DNA from: Apostichopus japonicus
Lineage: Eukaryota; Echinodermata; Holothuroidea; Aspidochirotida; Stichopodidae
DNA length: 64,000 nt
Direction of reading: 5' to 3'
Assembly (NCBI RefSeq): GCF_037975245.1
Contig: NC_092569.1
Coordinates: 3,528,501-3,592,500 of the forward strand
Shown here: piece by piece, positions 48,803 through 62,530 of the stretch
Position numbering within the stretch: the stretch's first letter is position 1
Layout: each line of letters opens with the position of its first letter
Made by a program: the position numbers and the translations under genes
Notes under the pieces: model-generated
Told to the model about the DNA's origin: nothing
Database searches by the model: none
What the model saw: only the letters and a program-made list of their open reading frames with translations

Positions 48803-50579
48803 TGGCTCTTGATTACATCCACAAATATATTTAATATTCCAATCCACAGTGTCGATTAGCTGCGTTTATTTGATTTCAGTTTTATTGTTTTTTTTCATCG
48901 CTGACTATAATTAAGACACATAAATTCACAACATACACAACATTCATACTATAGCCATAAGTCGTTGACATATGTTCCGGTAACTTTAACTTGGTAAAGC
49001 AATGATTTATAACTGATCCTCTTCTTCTAGCAAGGATACTGGTAAATCTAAAATCAACTGATAAATCTAAATCAAATGATATCAACTAAATAAACTGATA
49101 AATCTAAAAAATAAATTGTTGCTTCATAATACATTATCTAAGGGGTGACTTTAGGTTTCTTGACACTGTTTCGACAGAAAAATCAAGTTTGTTTTTAAAA
49201 TCTTTTGAAATTGATGTGAAAATGAGTTAAACACACATCAATTTATTGTTTATATCCGTATTAAAAAAAAATATTAGAATAACAAAATGCCTACAAATAC
49301 CGACCTAATCGATATTGAATTCGCGGAATATTCAATAAATGAAGTGTGTTTTTATACATGAAATCAATTGAAGCTTTTGTTCTTTTCTGTGCTTTTTCTT
49401 AATAATGAATCAACAAAGGAATAACGAAATCTATTGTTAAGAAGATCAACAATGCATCATAACATTATTAAAGTGTAATAAGTGTTAAAATTGATTACAT
49501 TTAAAAAATTAAAAGTCATATTCTGTTGCCGTAAGCGTGACATCATAACGTAAACTATCTTCTTTGATCAAATATAAATAAAATATTTAAACGAAATTTA
49601 CCTACTAACATAGAAATGAAAGTTTATTTCAAATAGTTTTCATATCTCCCATTTACCGGGCTTATGTCCCCCGAAATGTATCACATACCCCCAAAGAAAC
49701 AATCTCTTTCTATCTCTCTCTCACTGTGTTTCAGTCACATTTAAATGAGTCATTATTTTTCCGATGGTTCAACTGAAATTTTAATCAATTAGATTAGATT
49801 TATATGTATGCAAATCAAACTGCAGTTTGTATTATTTGATCTAAATAACAGCGCCGCTGAGACAAGACAAAAGTGCAGGGGGGAAAAAAAGAAGAAGAAA
49901 AATTGGAAATAAGTTTAAAACGAGCCAGTGTTTTAGTGACGTACAAACAAGCCGTTCAAATTGTAATTTATTTTCCCGAATTCGCCTGGTTTCTGCGATT
50001 TATCTTTGTAAGTAGATATTTTTACGATCAAATCTAAGAGATTAGAAAGTAATAAATGCAGTCAACTTCAGGCTAATCTTAACAATGTATCTCCTGCGAT
50101 AATTTACTTCGAAATTTTCAAAATAATTGCGGTACTTTCAAAATTAACCATGGAGGGGACGTAATTAAAGGCAGCGACTAATAGTCTACTATATCAAACG
50201 ACTGTTTAATGGAGTCTATCCAATCTGTCCTGGCTTGTTATATGACGTTTTGATATTTGAGCGGAAATGATAGTGATATTTGTGTTATTTTAACTGAAAA
50301 CGGGTTTAACATTAGTTCATGTAATAATAACATTAATGTCATTTAACAATACTGCTTGCTCTTTCACTTTGAAAATGCTATACAAAATACTACAAAAAGC
50401 AAATCAAAACAAAACAACAACACCAACAAACAAAGGGTAACTATGAAACAATCCACCTCCTATTAACAGCATCAGTAACGTATCCACGATTTTATTAAGG
50501 AGGGGTAGTGTCCCGGGGGTTGCTGGAACCAACTCCCATGCATGGGGGTCTGGGGGAGGGGGGTTCAATTTAATCAAAT

Positions 50580-50665
50580 GTTGCATTCTGAGTCATATAT
50601 TTATAAGCTTAAACTCTATATAATTAGGTCTTAGGGCAAGGCTGCGCTAATAACTTATTTTTGTA
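50580..50665 (+). repeat. dispersed repeat, copy 2 (partner near 6465)
   Basis: TGCATTCTGAGTCAT, TATAATTAGGTCTTAGG and GCAAGGCTG match the copy at 6465-6540 with an insertion between the first two blocks. It is flanked by poly-G and poly-C tracts (about 50513-50565 and 50692-50705). Confidence 0.5.
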
Positions 50666-53600
50666 CAATCTTATTTTTGTATGCAATCTCACACCCCCCC
50701 CCCCACCCTGTGTCTTCCCCCAGTATAACATCAATTGTACTTTTAAATCACGATAATTACTAAACGGAACAAGATGTATAGCAGTTTGCGGATTTTTTTT
50801 TTTTTTTTTGTCTAGCAAAAATCTCTATCTTGTAAAAAAGAAATGGTGGTCGAGTTAAAGACTACCTCGTCCCATATATTTAGTAAGACCTACAAGACAT
50901 AAAAATTTACCCAAGCAAACCTGGTGAAACAGTTACAAGTCATATTGATAAACACGACGGAAACCAAAGTAAACGGCCTGAAGTCAAGAACGCCTGGAAA
51001 TATGACCAACGGATTTTGGGTTAAGCGTATAGGTAAAAAAGTATCCAAAAACATAAAAAACAAAACAAAACAAGATGAAAGGGATAAAACTAGGTTTATA
51101 GCGTCATGGATTAAACTGCCTCAACATTTTTCAAAAGTCAACCAGTAATTTGTTTTTGTTTTGGCGGTGTTCTTTTGATCATTACCTGTATAGATTACGT
51201 GAACAGAAATATCTATAAAATATTGTTACACACCTTCTCGTATAGACATAAATATTTATGCGATATGATATATAATATATCGCAATATGTACAGTATTTG
51301 TTTTGTTCTGTTTTGTTTTGTTAATCTGATTCAGTAAGGTTTCGGTAGTGCATTCTTTGAAAATTTAATATTATTTATACGAAGACCTTTGGGCAATTGC
51401 GTCGCCTTTTGTATACATGAGATATTTATTTAATTCCAAACATGGATAAACTCGTTCCTTGATGAAATGGATAGGACCTAATCTGCTATTTAACAAGAAA
51501 TTACTTTTAAGAGAGAGTGAGCTATATAAACAGAAGTAGTACAAGAGTTCGGCTTGACGGCACCAGGAGTTTATTATATTTAGTTTACAATCCTTTTGAA
51601 GAATATGTCCCCTTAAGGCTCGCTAAATTAAATCAGGGGACGAAACTACTTTATCATGTTTAGCTGTGAGGGTTTTGTCTCCCACGTGAGAAGTAGAGTT
51701 ATCAACGCTTTTAAGAGGCCTGTAAACGTTTTGTTCTTCGTTGTGGAATACGAAGCACACACATACATATATAAACAAACACACACATATAAAACATAAA
51801 CAACGATACTTTTATCAAAAATTAGGTTTCTGACGTTTTGAGTCAAGAGTCATGAAGGTAAAATAAAAACAGGTCCATGACAAATATAATCTAAATAATA
51901 TCAAAAATTAAATTACATTAAAAAAAAAAGAGAAAAAAATATGATTTTTTTCTTGTTTAGATATAATTTCAGGTAATTTTGAAATTCAGAATACCAATTG
52001 CAAATCACCATTGCTCGAATCATAAAGAAGGTAAAATCTTCTCCATTAAGAAAACCTCAAGATTTCAAATTAATTACTTTTACCGCATGATTAAACAGTC
52101 ATGCAATTAATAACGTCAAAGAGTGTCTTTAGATTATCATTGTTGATTTTCATTCTACTAGTTCACTTTTTTTTTGCAGTATCATGGCGATATAATTAAG
52201 TTTAATTGTTTCACTAAACCACCAAAACCGCATTATACGACTTTAATCTTGAAATTTTAGATCGCCATTTTTATTTTCTCCTCCGTCAATTGGATGTCAC
52301 TTTATAAGTGAAGGTACAACGATGGATCATATAGGGTTACGGTTCCTAGTGGCCAAGCATAGGTGGTGGGGTAGAGGTGGGGAGGGAGGGGGTGAGGTTA
52401 CTGAAACGAATGCGTGCACGGAGCTTCCGGTGAACTCCAGTCTAAGCGATTCCCTTGGTCATACCGTTTCTGTGTAGTTGACCAAACTGACCCATGCTGC
52501 TTTACTTACTGGCGATAACAAATTAATAGTAAGCATGCTCATTTCACTTATTTAACGTATTTGCCACAACAAGTGAAACTTCACTAATTCGCCCAGTCTG
52601 TGTTTTTTGTGGGGATGGGGGGGGGGTGGAGGGGGTCCATTTTGATGTCCGCATCACATGTATACCTGATCATGGCAACTTTATACCATTTTGCTTCTTA
52701 GCGAAGTGAAAGTTGATTTCTGGGGCCTTTTCAGGATTTTATGAAGCGGAGGGAAAGGGGTGGGGTGGTTGAAACGAAATGCCATGTGAGGGGCAGAGGG
52801 GTTGCCCCAGAAGAAATTCATAACAATTTAGAAGTGAACTGACACATTGTGACTATAATTAAGGCCTACACACAGTAACTATTTCCATATATTATGCGGG
52901 GTTAAAGAAAAGGGTGTGCACTTACCCCCTCTCCTCCCCCCGCACCCCCGGATCAGCCGAGACTAACAAGTTGGCTTTATTATAAGCGCCATTACGTACA
53001 AATCTTTCTCTGTTCGGTAATCTATCAAATATAATTCATCAATATAAAGTATACACTGTCGACGGTTGACACTTCATTAAAATTTGTAGAACGGTCATTT
53101 AGACTAAGTTACTCAAAGTAAATTTTCTATCAGCAAACTAAGATTCTTACTACTTCATTGTATACATTGAATGACCTTAGTTAAAACTTAGTGCTTAGTT
53201 TTAAACTAAAGATCTTTATGTCGCCTCCAATTAACAAATCAAGACATTTATCCCTCAACCCCCTACCCCCCCTCCCCATCACCATAGCCCCAATTATTTG
53301 AAATGGAAAGCGACTATAGTTAAGCCTATATGGACTAATGGACTAAATTATTTGGTGTTAAATGTTAAATATATCAAAATATTTCCGAAAAATGTCCAAA
53401 ATATCAACGCAAATATAGAAAAAGAAAAATAATAAAACTGAAATAATATCACGTACAAAAGAATACTAATAATAATTCCAACTCATTCTTTAGACAGTCA
53501 GTCATATTCCATATCATGCAATATGATATGATTTATTACTTGTAATGAAAACTAAATGTGACAATATTTTAAGTCATATTAGCCCCCCGCCCCCTCCCCC

Positions 53601-54984
53601 ACCCCATAATATCCCAAACGAGATCTTAACGGCGTGTCCCGATAAATCGTATCTCCAACATTGTCATGAAATGAATTTAAAAGAGAGCGAGGGAGAGAAG
53701 AAAAAAAATTACCACGACGCAAAGAGTTGTATACATGGGTGCGGATCTAAGTCGTTAACGGATAATTCTGTCGAAACTTTTACCCGCTGAGCGAGTATTT
53801 CATAGCAAATCTTTAACCAAAAGTCAAGTTTATCTATATAGCGAAGGTCAAAATTGACACAAATGTGTTTTCAACTCTTAGTATCCAAACACTGGGACCC
53901 CTAATGGTCTTTATTAACGTAGCAGAAAATGTGTCATCACATTTCCCAATTTTCCGTGTTTTTTTTCTTTTTTAAACTCATCTAAATTTACGGTTCATTG
54001 AAAGCGTAACGGCTGTTTGTGTTTTGGTCGGTGGATTTTAACGAGTTTTGATGTAAGCAAGGTCTGGCTAAGACTTGACCGCTATTAAATTACCAGAGGG
54101 AAGTTACGGCCGTTTTCACTGACCATCGCTCGGCCGTGTCAGATGCGGTTAGTTTTGATACGCACCAGCGATTTCCGGGAAGTGTTACACGTGTAAGCAG
54201 CGATTTGCAAAAAAGTATAAGATTTATCAGATTAACGGCCAGTAGTTGTCAATAATGAACTTCAGCGAAAAAAAAAAATAGAAAAAAAGAATCGTCCAAC
54301 AGGTAAACTGTTTTGTTTGAGATGGATGGATACGATATTGCACGCTGATTGGAATTGACAACTTTATTATAATTATAAGGAAATGAGTTAACAATAATGT
54401 GATTATGACAGCTTTGGTGTTATGTTGGATTAATATTTGGAAAGAAAAGCAAAAAAAGAAAAGCTTGCTGCGTTGTGAATAAGGATAAAACACGAATGAG
54501 GGTTGTGGACGCTTTTCGGTTATATAAAATCTACGGTAGCGGTTGTTAGTAGTTATTGTACATTATTTAATTAATTAATTAATCCACAATCAGACAGGGG
54601 TGCGTGATTATCCCATTTGGAAGACTATCCCGGGATATGTCAGCCAGTGGGAGTTGTTTACAAACGGGATATGTCATTAATTTCGGATGATTAAAAATCA
54701 TATTTTGGACGATTTTTTTTGCACGAAAAGCTATCGTTTCGTTTCGAGGTAATTTTCAGAAGAAAAGTTAAAGAGATTGACAAGGCAATGGGACATAAGG
54801 AGTTAAGGTTTATAATTTAAATAAAGAAGGATATACCATAGCGGTCTTCCACGAAAAGGAATTAATATAAGACGCGTATATGAACAGGATATGTGTTTTC
54901 GCAATGTAACGTGCAGCATAATGCATTGTTATTTATGAAGGATATATGACAAACACTATATGAAGTCATTATGGGATACACTTG

Positions 54985-56420
54985 ATCTTGATTCCAACAG
55001 GTTTTACGTGTCATGTCTTTAAAGAGGAATTATATTGGGAGGATAAACCTGATGCACTAGGTCTTGTCTGTGACGTATATAGCAAAGCTGCACCTAGTCC
55101 AACTATATTTTATATAGTGTCGTGTATTTGAGGTACACATTCCTGTTCCAACAGGTATTACTTGTGACGTGTACTAAATGGATATACCTGATGAATCATG
55201 TATGCCTCACAAATTGCATAATTAGGAGGAAACACCTCATCCAACGGGTCATGCCTACTAGTGACGTGCATTGGAAGGATACATCTGTTCCCAACGTGCG
55301 TTAATTGCACGTGATCCGTTTAAGGATATACCTGTTCCAACAACTACTGTATGGCTATGATGCGTATTGAAAGGATATGCGTTATACAGCAGGTGCTATA
55401 TGCCACATGTGTAACGGCAGGGTACACCTCGTCCAACAACTAGTATTCATTTACATGTGATACATATTTGGAGGATATGTACCTGCTCTAACAGGCTGTG
55501 AAGTGTTCTACAAGGATAAACCTTATACAACATGTGTTATCTGCCACGTGTGTAACGGCAGGGTGCACCTCGTCCAACTAGTATTAATTTACATGTGATA
55601 CATATTTGGAGGATATGCACCTGCTCTAACAGGCTGTGAAGTGTTCTTCAAGGATATACCTTATACAATCTGTGTTATCTGCCACGTGTGTAACGGCAGG
55701 GTACACCTCGTCCAACTAGTATTAATTTACATGTGATACATTGTAGGAGGATATATACCTGCTCTTACATGCTGTGAAATCTACTACAGGGATACACCTT
55801 ATACAACAGGTGTTATCTGCCACGTGTGTAACGGCAGGGTACACCTCGTCCAACTAGTATTAATTTACATGTGATACATTGTAGGAGGATATATACCTGC
55901 TCTTACATGCTGTGAAATCTACTACAGGGATACACCTTATACAACAGGTGCTATACACCTCGTCCAACTAGTATTCATTTACATGTGATACATGTTTGGA
56001 GGATATGTACCTGCTCTTACGGGCTGTGAAGTGTTCTACAAGGATATACCTTATACAACAGGTGTTATCTACCACGTGTGTAACGGCAGGATACACCTCG
56101 TCTAACTAGTATTAATTTGATACATTTGAGGAGGATATGTACCTGCTCTAACAGGCTGTGAAGTGTTCTACAAGGATATACCTTATACAACAGGTGATAT
56201 CTGCCACGTGTGTAACGGCAGGATACACCTCGTCCAACTAGCCTAGTAGTTCTTTGCATGTGATACATATGGGAAGGATATACCTTATACAACAGGCTTT
56301 ATATTTCATCTGCGACGTGAAATAGAAGGATACTCCTGATCCAACAGGCTGTTTGCCTGTGTTGTGTATAATGAAGGATATGTCTGCTCAAGTATATCGT
56401 GTATATGGAGGATATACGAA
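54985..56420. repeat. nested tandem repeat: 55-65 bp ancestral units in 133-141 bp higher-order units
   Basis: Degenerate units ending in GGATATACCT and CCAACAGG run from about 54985. From about 55380 they are organised in a larger unit with TGCCACGTGTGTAACGGCAG, TACACCTCGTCCAACTAGTA, TTTACATGTGATACAT, GGAGGATAT and GGCTGTGAAGTGTTCTACA. The CCACGTG block recurs at 55401 (CCACATG), 55542, 55680, 55818, 56069 and 56202. One higher-order unit is shortened by deletion near 55945. Confidence 0.9.
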
Positions 56421-57679
56421 GTACTCCACTGTCAAGATTCCCGATAGGTAACTGTTATGCTTTTGATTTTATTGAATGTTTTACCGCATGTTTATTGCAT
56501 AGTTTTGAATCAAAAGGTCATAATATACGGCGTTACACGCATTTGATTAACTTACGCGCCCTTTTTTCGGTCGACTGTGTAAACGCAATAGTAACTTCAA
56601 GTGACCTTTGACACTTCGGGAATATTTACCTTGCAGTACTTGGTCTATAGCCTAGGTTCTCAACTTATTTTGCATCCACGGGGCCCTGAGGACAATAATT
56701 TAAATTCATGGATCCCAAGACGAGAGGAGGAATCCCCAATGACCTCATCCCTACAATGGTTGGGCCTGAATATCAAGGACTACATCGGTTTACTTTGCCA
56801 TCAAATTTGTTCTGTTTTGAGAGCGTATATAAGTCAAACGAAAAAGATAACACACCCCACTTTTTTTCACGGACCCTTTGTGCACCCCTTGCCCCTCACG
56901 GATCCGAGAAAAAAAAATAAAGATATGATTGGTTTTTTCCGCATGAATGTGGATCAAATTTAGAAGTCTATTAGCAATTTGTTTTTTCGGGACATATAAT
57001 GTTTCATTTAAAATTAATCGATGCAACTATGTAAATGTTTAATCAAACATTACTGTGTCGATCAATGGCCAGTTGATGACGTCATAACTAACTATAACTT
57101 TGAATCGATAAGCAGTACGTCAAAACTTATCGTCTGAAACAAATACTTTCACAATTTGTATTAATTTAAATTGAAATCGTAGACGAAGAATTGTTTCTCG
57201 AAAGACATTGTATGGTTTCTCTTAAAAAAAAAATAGGCTATCACGAATCAAAAGCATTGAAGTCTGATTTCGGGATAGAACGAGATAGAACATTCTTTCG
57301 CGTTTTGTGTGTTTCCTGGTTTTTACAGTATTAATCCAATCAATATGTAACCGGAAATAAATTTAATGGAATGTGTTTTTTCATTACTGATAAAATAAAT
57401 ATAAAATGAAACCTTAATAACAATTGTGATTTATTATGAGAACTAGAGATGATAAATGATGATATCAAACAAAAACGCGAAATTAATTACAGTTTTGATG
57501 CAATGGTGAATGTTTTATGGTAAACATTCTGAAATCAGGTTTCGGCAGGGTAGATAAAATATTGTCGATATACGGTAGGTGTAGCCAAATCACATTAGTC
57601 AAAAGAGTTTCATTTATTACACAGAAAATATCCAGAACCGTTTTGAACCCCCCCCCCCCCCTTCGTCCACCCGCATCTA

Positions 57680-59065
57680 ACCCAACCCAAAACAATAATA
57701 AATTCGCTTTTAAAATGTTTAAGTTAAACAAGAGGAACAATTTCATTGTTGTTTGTGTTTTGTGTTTTGTGTTTGGTCTTTTGTGTTTTGTATTTCCCAT
57801 TTAGCCCTTACCCCAATTCAAAACAATAATCACTTCGCTTGTAAAATGTTTAAGTTAAACAAGAGGGACAATTTCATTGTTGTTTGTCTTTTGTCTTTTG
57901 TGTTTGGTCTTTTGTGTTTTGTATTTCCCATTTAGCCCTAACCCCAATTCAATACAATTATCACTTCGCTTGTGAAATGTTTAAGTTAAACAAGGGGCAA
58001 AATTTCATTGTTGTTTGTGTTTTGTGTTTTGTGTTTGGTCTTTTGTGTTTGGTCTTTTGTGTTTTGTATTTCCCATTAGCCCTTACCCCAATTCAAAACA
58101 ATAATCACTTCTCTTGTAAAATGTTTAACTTAAACAAGAGGAACAATTTCATTGTTGTTTGTGTTTTGTGTTTGGTCTTTTGTGTTTTGTATTTCCCATT
58201 TAGCCCTTACCCCAATTCAAAACAATAATCACTTCTCTTGTAAAATGTTTAACTTAAACAAGAGGGACAATTTCATTGTTGTTTGTCTTTTGTGTTTTGT
58301 GTTTGGTCTTTTGTGTTTGGTCTTTTGTGTTTTGTATTTCCCATTAGCCCTTACCCCAATTCAAAACAATAATCACTTCTCTTGTAAAATGTTTAACTTA
58401 AACAAGAGGAACAATTTCATTGTTGTTTGTGTTTTGTGTTTGGTCTTTTGTCTTTTGTATTTCCCATTTAGCCCTTACCCCAATTCAAAACAATAATCAC
58501 TTCTCTTGTAAAATGTTTAACTTAAACAAGAGGGACAATTTCATTGTTGTTTGTCTTTTGTCTTTTGTGTTTGGTCTTTTGTGTTTGGTCTTTTGTGTTT
58601 GGTCTTTTGTGTTTGGTCTTTTGTGTTTGGTCTTTTGTGTTTGGTCTTTTGTGTTTTGTATTTCCCATTAGCCCTTACCCCAATTCAAAACAATAATCAC
58701 TTCTCTTGTAAAATGTTTAACTTAAACAAGAGGAACAATTTCATTGTTGTTTGTGTTTTGTGTTTGGTCTTTTGTGTTTTGTATTTCCCATTTAGCCCTT
58801 ACCCCAATTCAAAACAATAATCACTTCTCTTGTAAAATGTTTAACTTAAACAAGAGGGACAATTTCATTGTTGTTTGTCTTTTGTCTTTTGTGTTTGGTC
58901 TTTTGTGTGTTGTATTTCCCATTTAGCCCTTACCACATTTCAAAACAATAATCACTTCTCTTGTAAAATGTTTAACTTAAACAAGAGGGACAATTTCATT
59001 GTTTATTGTCTTTTGTAGTTTGTGTATTGTACATTGTCTTTTGTCATTTGTCTTTTGTCTTGCAT
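57680..59065 (+). repeat. minisatellite with alternating 124/144-bp period and a nested 15-bp repeat
   Basis: TTTCATTGTTGTTTGT begins units at 57741, 57872, 58003, 58147, 58271, 58415, 58539, 58739, 58863 and 58994. Spacings are 131, 131, 144, 124, 144, 124, 200, 124 and 131. Units with AGAGGAACAA and AGAGGGACAA alternate. The 200-bp spacing comes from extra copies of a 15-bp motif TGTGTTTGGTCTTTT at about 58565-58645. Open frames encoding hydrophobic FVFCVWSFVF-like peptides change frame between units, so coding is not supported. Confidence 0.93.
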
Positions 59066-62000
59066 TGTTTTTTTTCTGATTCTCTGTTCTTACCGAAAAT
59101 AGAGTCTTCAACCCCTTAACGCCAGATCACCACCAATGTAAAGTATATATGTTGTGGTGATTCTGACGGATTTACACCATCAGCAAAACAGCGACCGACC
59201 ACCAAAACCCCTCGAAGTACCCCTACTCGCAATCACATCACCTTTTTCTATGATATACCGAGCTTTATATTTTCTCTCTGACTGGTTGTGACGGTGTAGC
59301 GTTAGATTATATACAAAGGGCCATTAGTTAAATGATTCAGAAGAAAGCTTAAATTAAAATCAGTTGGATGAGATAAACAGATATACAAAACACGGACTGA
59401 CACGGTGACCTAACATTGGGTTCCCATTACGATCTAATAGGCTTCATCAAAATTGGTTAAACTTGCAGTTCCATCTGCTCCCAAAAAGAAGAAAAAAACG
59501 GAGACGTTCACGCCAAATTTGAAAAAAGAGGGGGAAAAAAGTTACGTACGTACGTATTGGCCTGGTAGCTACAAGATTGATAACTTGTAATCAAACTGCA
59601 TTCCTTAAAAAAAAAAAAGGAAAAAAAAAAGCAGATTTATTTCGAAGGATGGAAGGCCGAGGGGGTAGACAGGTTATCGAAAGGAGATTGGAGTGTGTAG
59701 TGAAATGAAGAACCGTTAATCAGAAATTGAATGAGAGAAAGAAAGAGAGAGAATGTAAGTTAAATAGTATGGGAAATATATTACATTTATTCGACATCAA
59801 ATCAGGCAAAAGCGAGCAAAATAATGCGTCATCAATTTGAAGTGAATGACGGTCTATTTTGATGATCAACTTCCGACAAACAAAAAAACAATGTTACCCC
59901 CCAAAATAAGGAAATAGAGAATAGTAAAAAAAGGTAAAAAGAAAGGTAAAAAGACGAACGGAATCTCTAAGAGTAGTGTTCAGAGTTCAATCAGTTCAAT
60001 CAGTTCACAGTTGGTGGATTAAATCGTTAAGAATGCAAGCAACAATAAGAACTAAATAACAACAACGAAATACGACTAAATGAATCTCTAAACAATATCA
60101 TGCATTGTAAAGATCATGTTTTTTTTTGTGGTCAATATGCCTTCGATCGAATAATTTTAAAACAATGATTCGAACAACTATACCTTCGCCCCCAATCCCA
60201 CCTATACCGGAGGAAGTAGGAAGATATGGAAGGATTTTTATTTTAATTATTATTTTTTTTAATAAACTTTCCCTCGTTCTTATATAGTTATATTACATTG
60301 TTTGAGCTAAAACGTATTCTGGCTTTCTTATTTTATTTCAAAATTATTAAAAAAAAAATACATTGTTGAATTAATAATGTTACTTCTCGAAACAGATGTG
60401 GATTTATACATTTGATAAGAATCCATGAAACTTAACTTTTGCAGCAAAAAAAAAAAAGAAGAATTGTGAACATACTTTAGTTTGCTCGTGATTATAGCGT
60501 GATACATTTTAATAGCAATGAGTAATTCTTAATGTAACCATTACAAAGTTAAAAAAAAAAACATTACGAAAAACAATCAGTAATGCCTTGGCATTCAGAT
60601 AAGAAAAGCTTTACAAAGCGATCCGATATGTTCACTTGATTTATCTTCGAGAATTCCTCATTAAAATGTTTATTCAGTCGGTTCGTTGATGGAAGTTAAT
60701 TTATAGCCTGTAGTTTATATTAATGAAAATACATGTGATGAAATCGAAAACGAGGAATTAATTTGACATTGAAACATTTAGTTAACTTCGGAACGGTGAG
60801 CTAGTGCGAGGAGGGAAGAGGTGTGTCTATGAGGGAGGGGTGGGGGGGGTTGTGCAAGCTCGACGAGAGGCGTCGAGGGGTTGGTAAAACCCGGGCGCTG
60901 ACGTATATGGGGGGGGGGGCTGGAAAATTAAAGGGGATCCCGGTGACCTTATTGCCTTCGAGGTACAAACTGTCTGTGTGTATGTGTGTACTTGTTTTGT
61001 ATTCTGACTGAGGACTTGGACAAAGGAATTCCAAGTCCTCAGAAGTCATTTCAAAGGAATCCACATGTCCTCAGACGAATTCTTTTGTTCAGGGGTTTTG
61101 TAAACGTTAGGGTACGTGAATTTGAATAATGGGGAAAACAATGGGGTCCTCAGTCTGAATGAACAGTAAAACACACCTGTGCGTGTGTGTGGAGTAGGAA
61201 GGTGAAAGTGGGTGAGGGGTAAAGGGTCACGTGTTGGGGTCAAACTCACTTTATTTTTATGGTTTCTATCAGGTTATAACTAAAATTTTGACTTGCACAT
61301 TAAAGCAAACACGACGCGCAACCTGTTCCTTTGCATCATACCTTAAAACCATTTTTTTTAAATTAACTTACACTCCACCGTTCAGAAAGATGCAAAGATA
61401 TTGTTGTATAATCGATAAGTTCTTGAACAGATTTGTTAAGTTATTCTGGAAATATAACGATAAATGGTATTTTTTATATCGTTAATGAAAAAAATTCCTT
61501 TCTTGATCAAGTATAATTGACTTTATTCCACAAGTCCGATCGAACTAGTGTTTGTAAAATGTGAGTTCCCCTCCCCCCCCCCATTTTTTTCAGTCTATTG
61601 GTGTAATAACGTTAATGCACCTTCTATAACAAACAACTGTTGCAGAGCGCTCCTTACTTACTTCCAAGAAAAGTTACATAACTCATTCATGTAGACAATT
61701 CTCGCAAAGCATTATCCCCATATAGAGAGGAATCAAGTAAAAAGCTATTTCATGACGTCAAAGGGGTTAATTTATTTTTTTCCCCAGTGCGTAAGAGGTA
61801 ATTGATGGACACATTGCACAATCCTAGTCGGAGATTGTAACGGGAAACTGCAGCTTTGACAAACGACAAAATTATACTCAAAGTTGTAAAAAAAAGGAAA
61901 AACAATGGTCCGAATTAAAGCAATGATTCATGTAAATTGAGTATTTTGTTACAGTTAATATCACGATAAAAAAGACGTAATGTTCAATAACTACTTAAAC

Positions 62001-62300
62001 TGAATTAGAAGTTAACAAAACATGTTAACAAATGTTACAAGACTCTCAGAGTGCTGATTGACTGTTCCTACACGCCAACAGCAGAAGTTTCAATGTGAGT
62101 CTGTCCCGTAGCAAGGAATTCTGAGCTCGAAGCGGCACCCACAATTTTAAAGGAGAGGTAAAATATAATCGTGTCCTATTTACAAGATGGGAACTTTTTG
62201 AACACGTGATGGTGATACAGATGGGAGGGGTGAGTAGTAATCTGCAAGATCGGGGAAGGGAGGGGAGAGGGGTGAGGGGGAGTGTTGAGGGCACAGTACC
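59066..62300. other. non-coding, no gene seen
   Basis: AT-rich sequence with poly-A and poly-G/C runs (for example 60840-60850 and 60909-60919). No exon, RNA gene or transposon end was recognised. Confidence 0.45.
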
Positions 62301-62399
62301 CTGTATACCAGACTGACCATAAGCCCGTTGTGCTTTAAAGGTAAAGCTGTACTTAACGTAGGGTGGTAATTCCGTTCCATTCTGACAGAAACGTGGAAT

Positions 62400-62530
62400 A
62401 TATCTACAAAATTAGGATACCCACCCACAGACTAAGAGTTGTCTGATGATCGCTCAAACGCGTGAAAACTCTGAGTAACAACTACTAGTGTTCCACTAGT
62501 CTCAACTAATTCTCACCTAGCCTATATAAT
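62400..62530 (+). mobile_element. probable Penelope-like element remnant around the hammerhead motif
   Basis: The segment around the hammerhead-like core continues with TACTAGTGTTCCACTAGT (containing an ACTAGT palindrome pair) and then an AT-rich tail. Penelope-like retroelements carry short hammerhead ribozymes in their terminal repeats. No reverse transcriptase or GIY-YIG endonuclease frame is seen, so at most a fragment is present. The limits are approximate. Confidence 0.4.
62437..62483 (+). ncRNA. hammerhead-ribozyme-like motif (type I, minimal stem III)
   Basis: Stem I is AGTTGT (62437-62442) with ACAACT (62478-62483), six pairs. The core CTGATGA is at 62443-62449. Stem II is CGC/GCG around a TCAAAC loop, with a T-T mismatch next to the core. 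GAAA begins at 62464. Stem III is ACT/AGT with a CTG loop, and the cleavage-site base is A at 62477. One extra A (GAAAA) and the missing usual G-C pair next to the core are departures from consensus, so activity is uncertain. The layout matches minimal hammerheads of Penelope-like elements. Confidence 0.5.

Larger units (their letters stand above)
40449..54980. other. long interval without a supported gene
   Basis: This is upstream sequence or 5' intron of the homeobox gene. Short open frames lack splice sites, domains or composition expected of exons. Visible structure is limited to simple repeats, C/G tracts (for example 42540-42595 and 45330-45352), a diverged duplication at about 43630-43890, and AT microsatellites. 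The missing first homeobox exon could lie anywhere here or beyond the window. Confidence 0.4.

Noticed and set aside
57753-58926. Overlapping hydrophobic open frames (FVFCVWSFVF-like), as if a membrane protein family
   Set aside because: They lie in a minisatellite with 124, 131 and 144 bp spacings, so the frame is not kept between units; composition follows the repeat.
60801-61064. Minus-strand frame starting MDSFEMTSEDLEFLCPSP as a possible first homeobox exon
   Set aside because: No strong donor in the right phase near its end and more than 20 kb from the next exon; not supportable.
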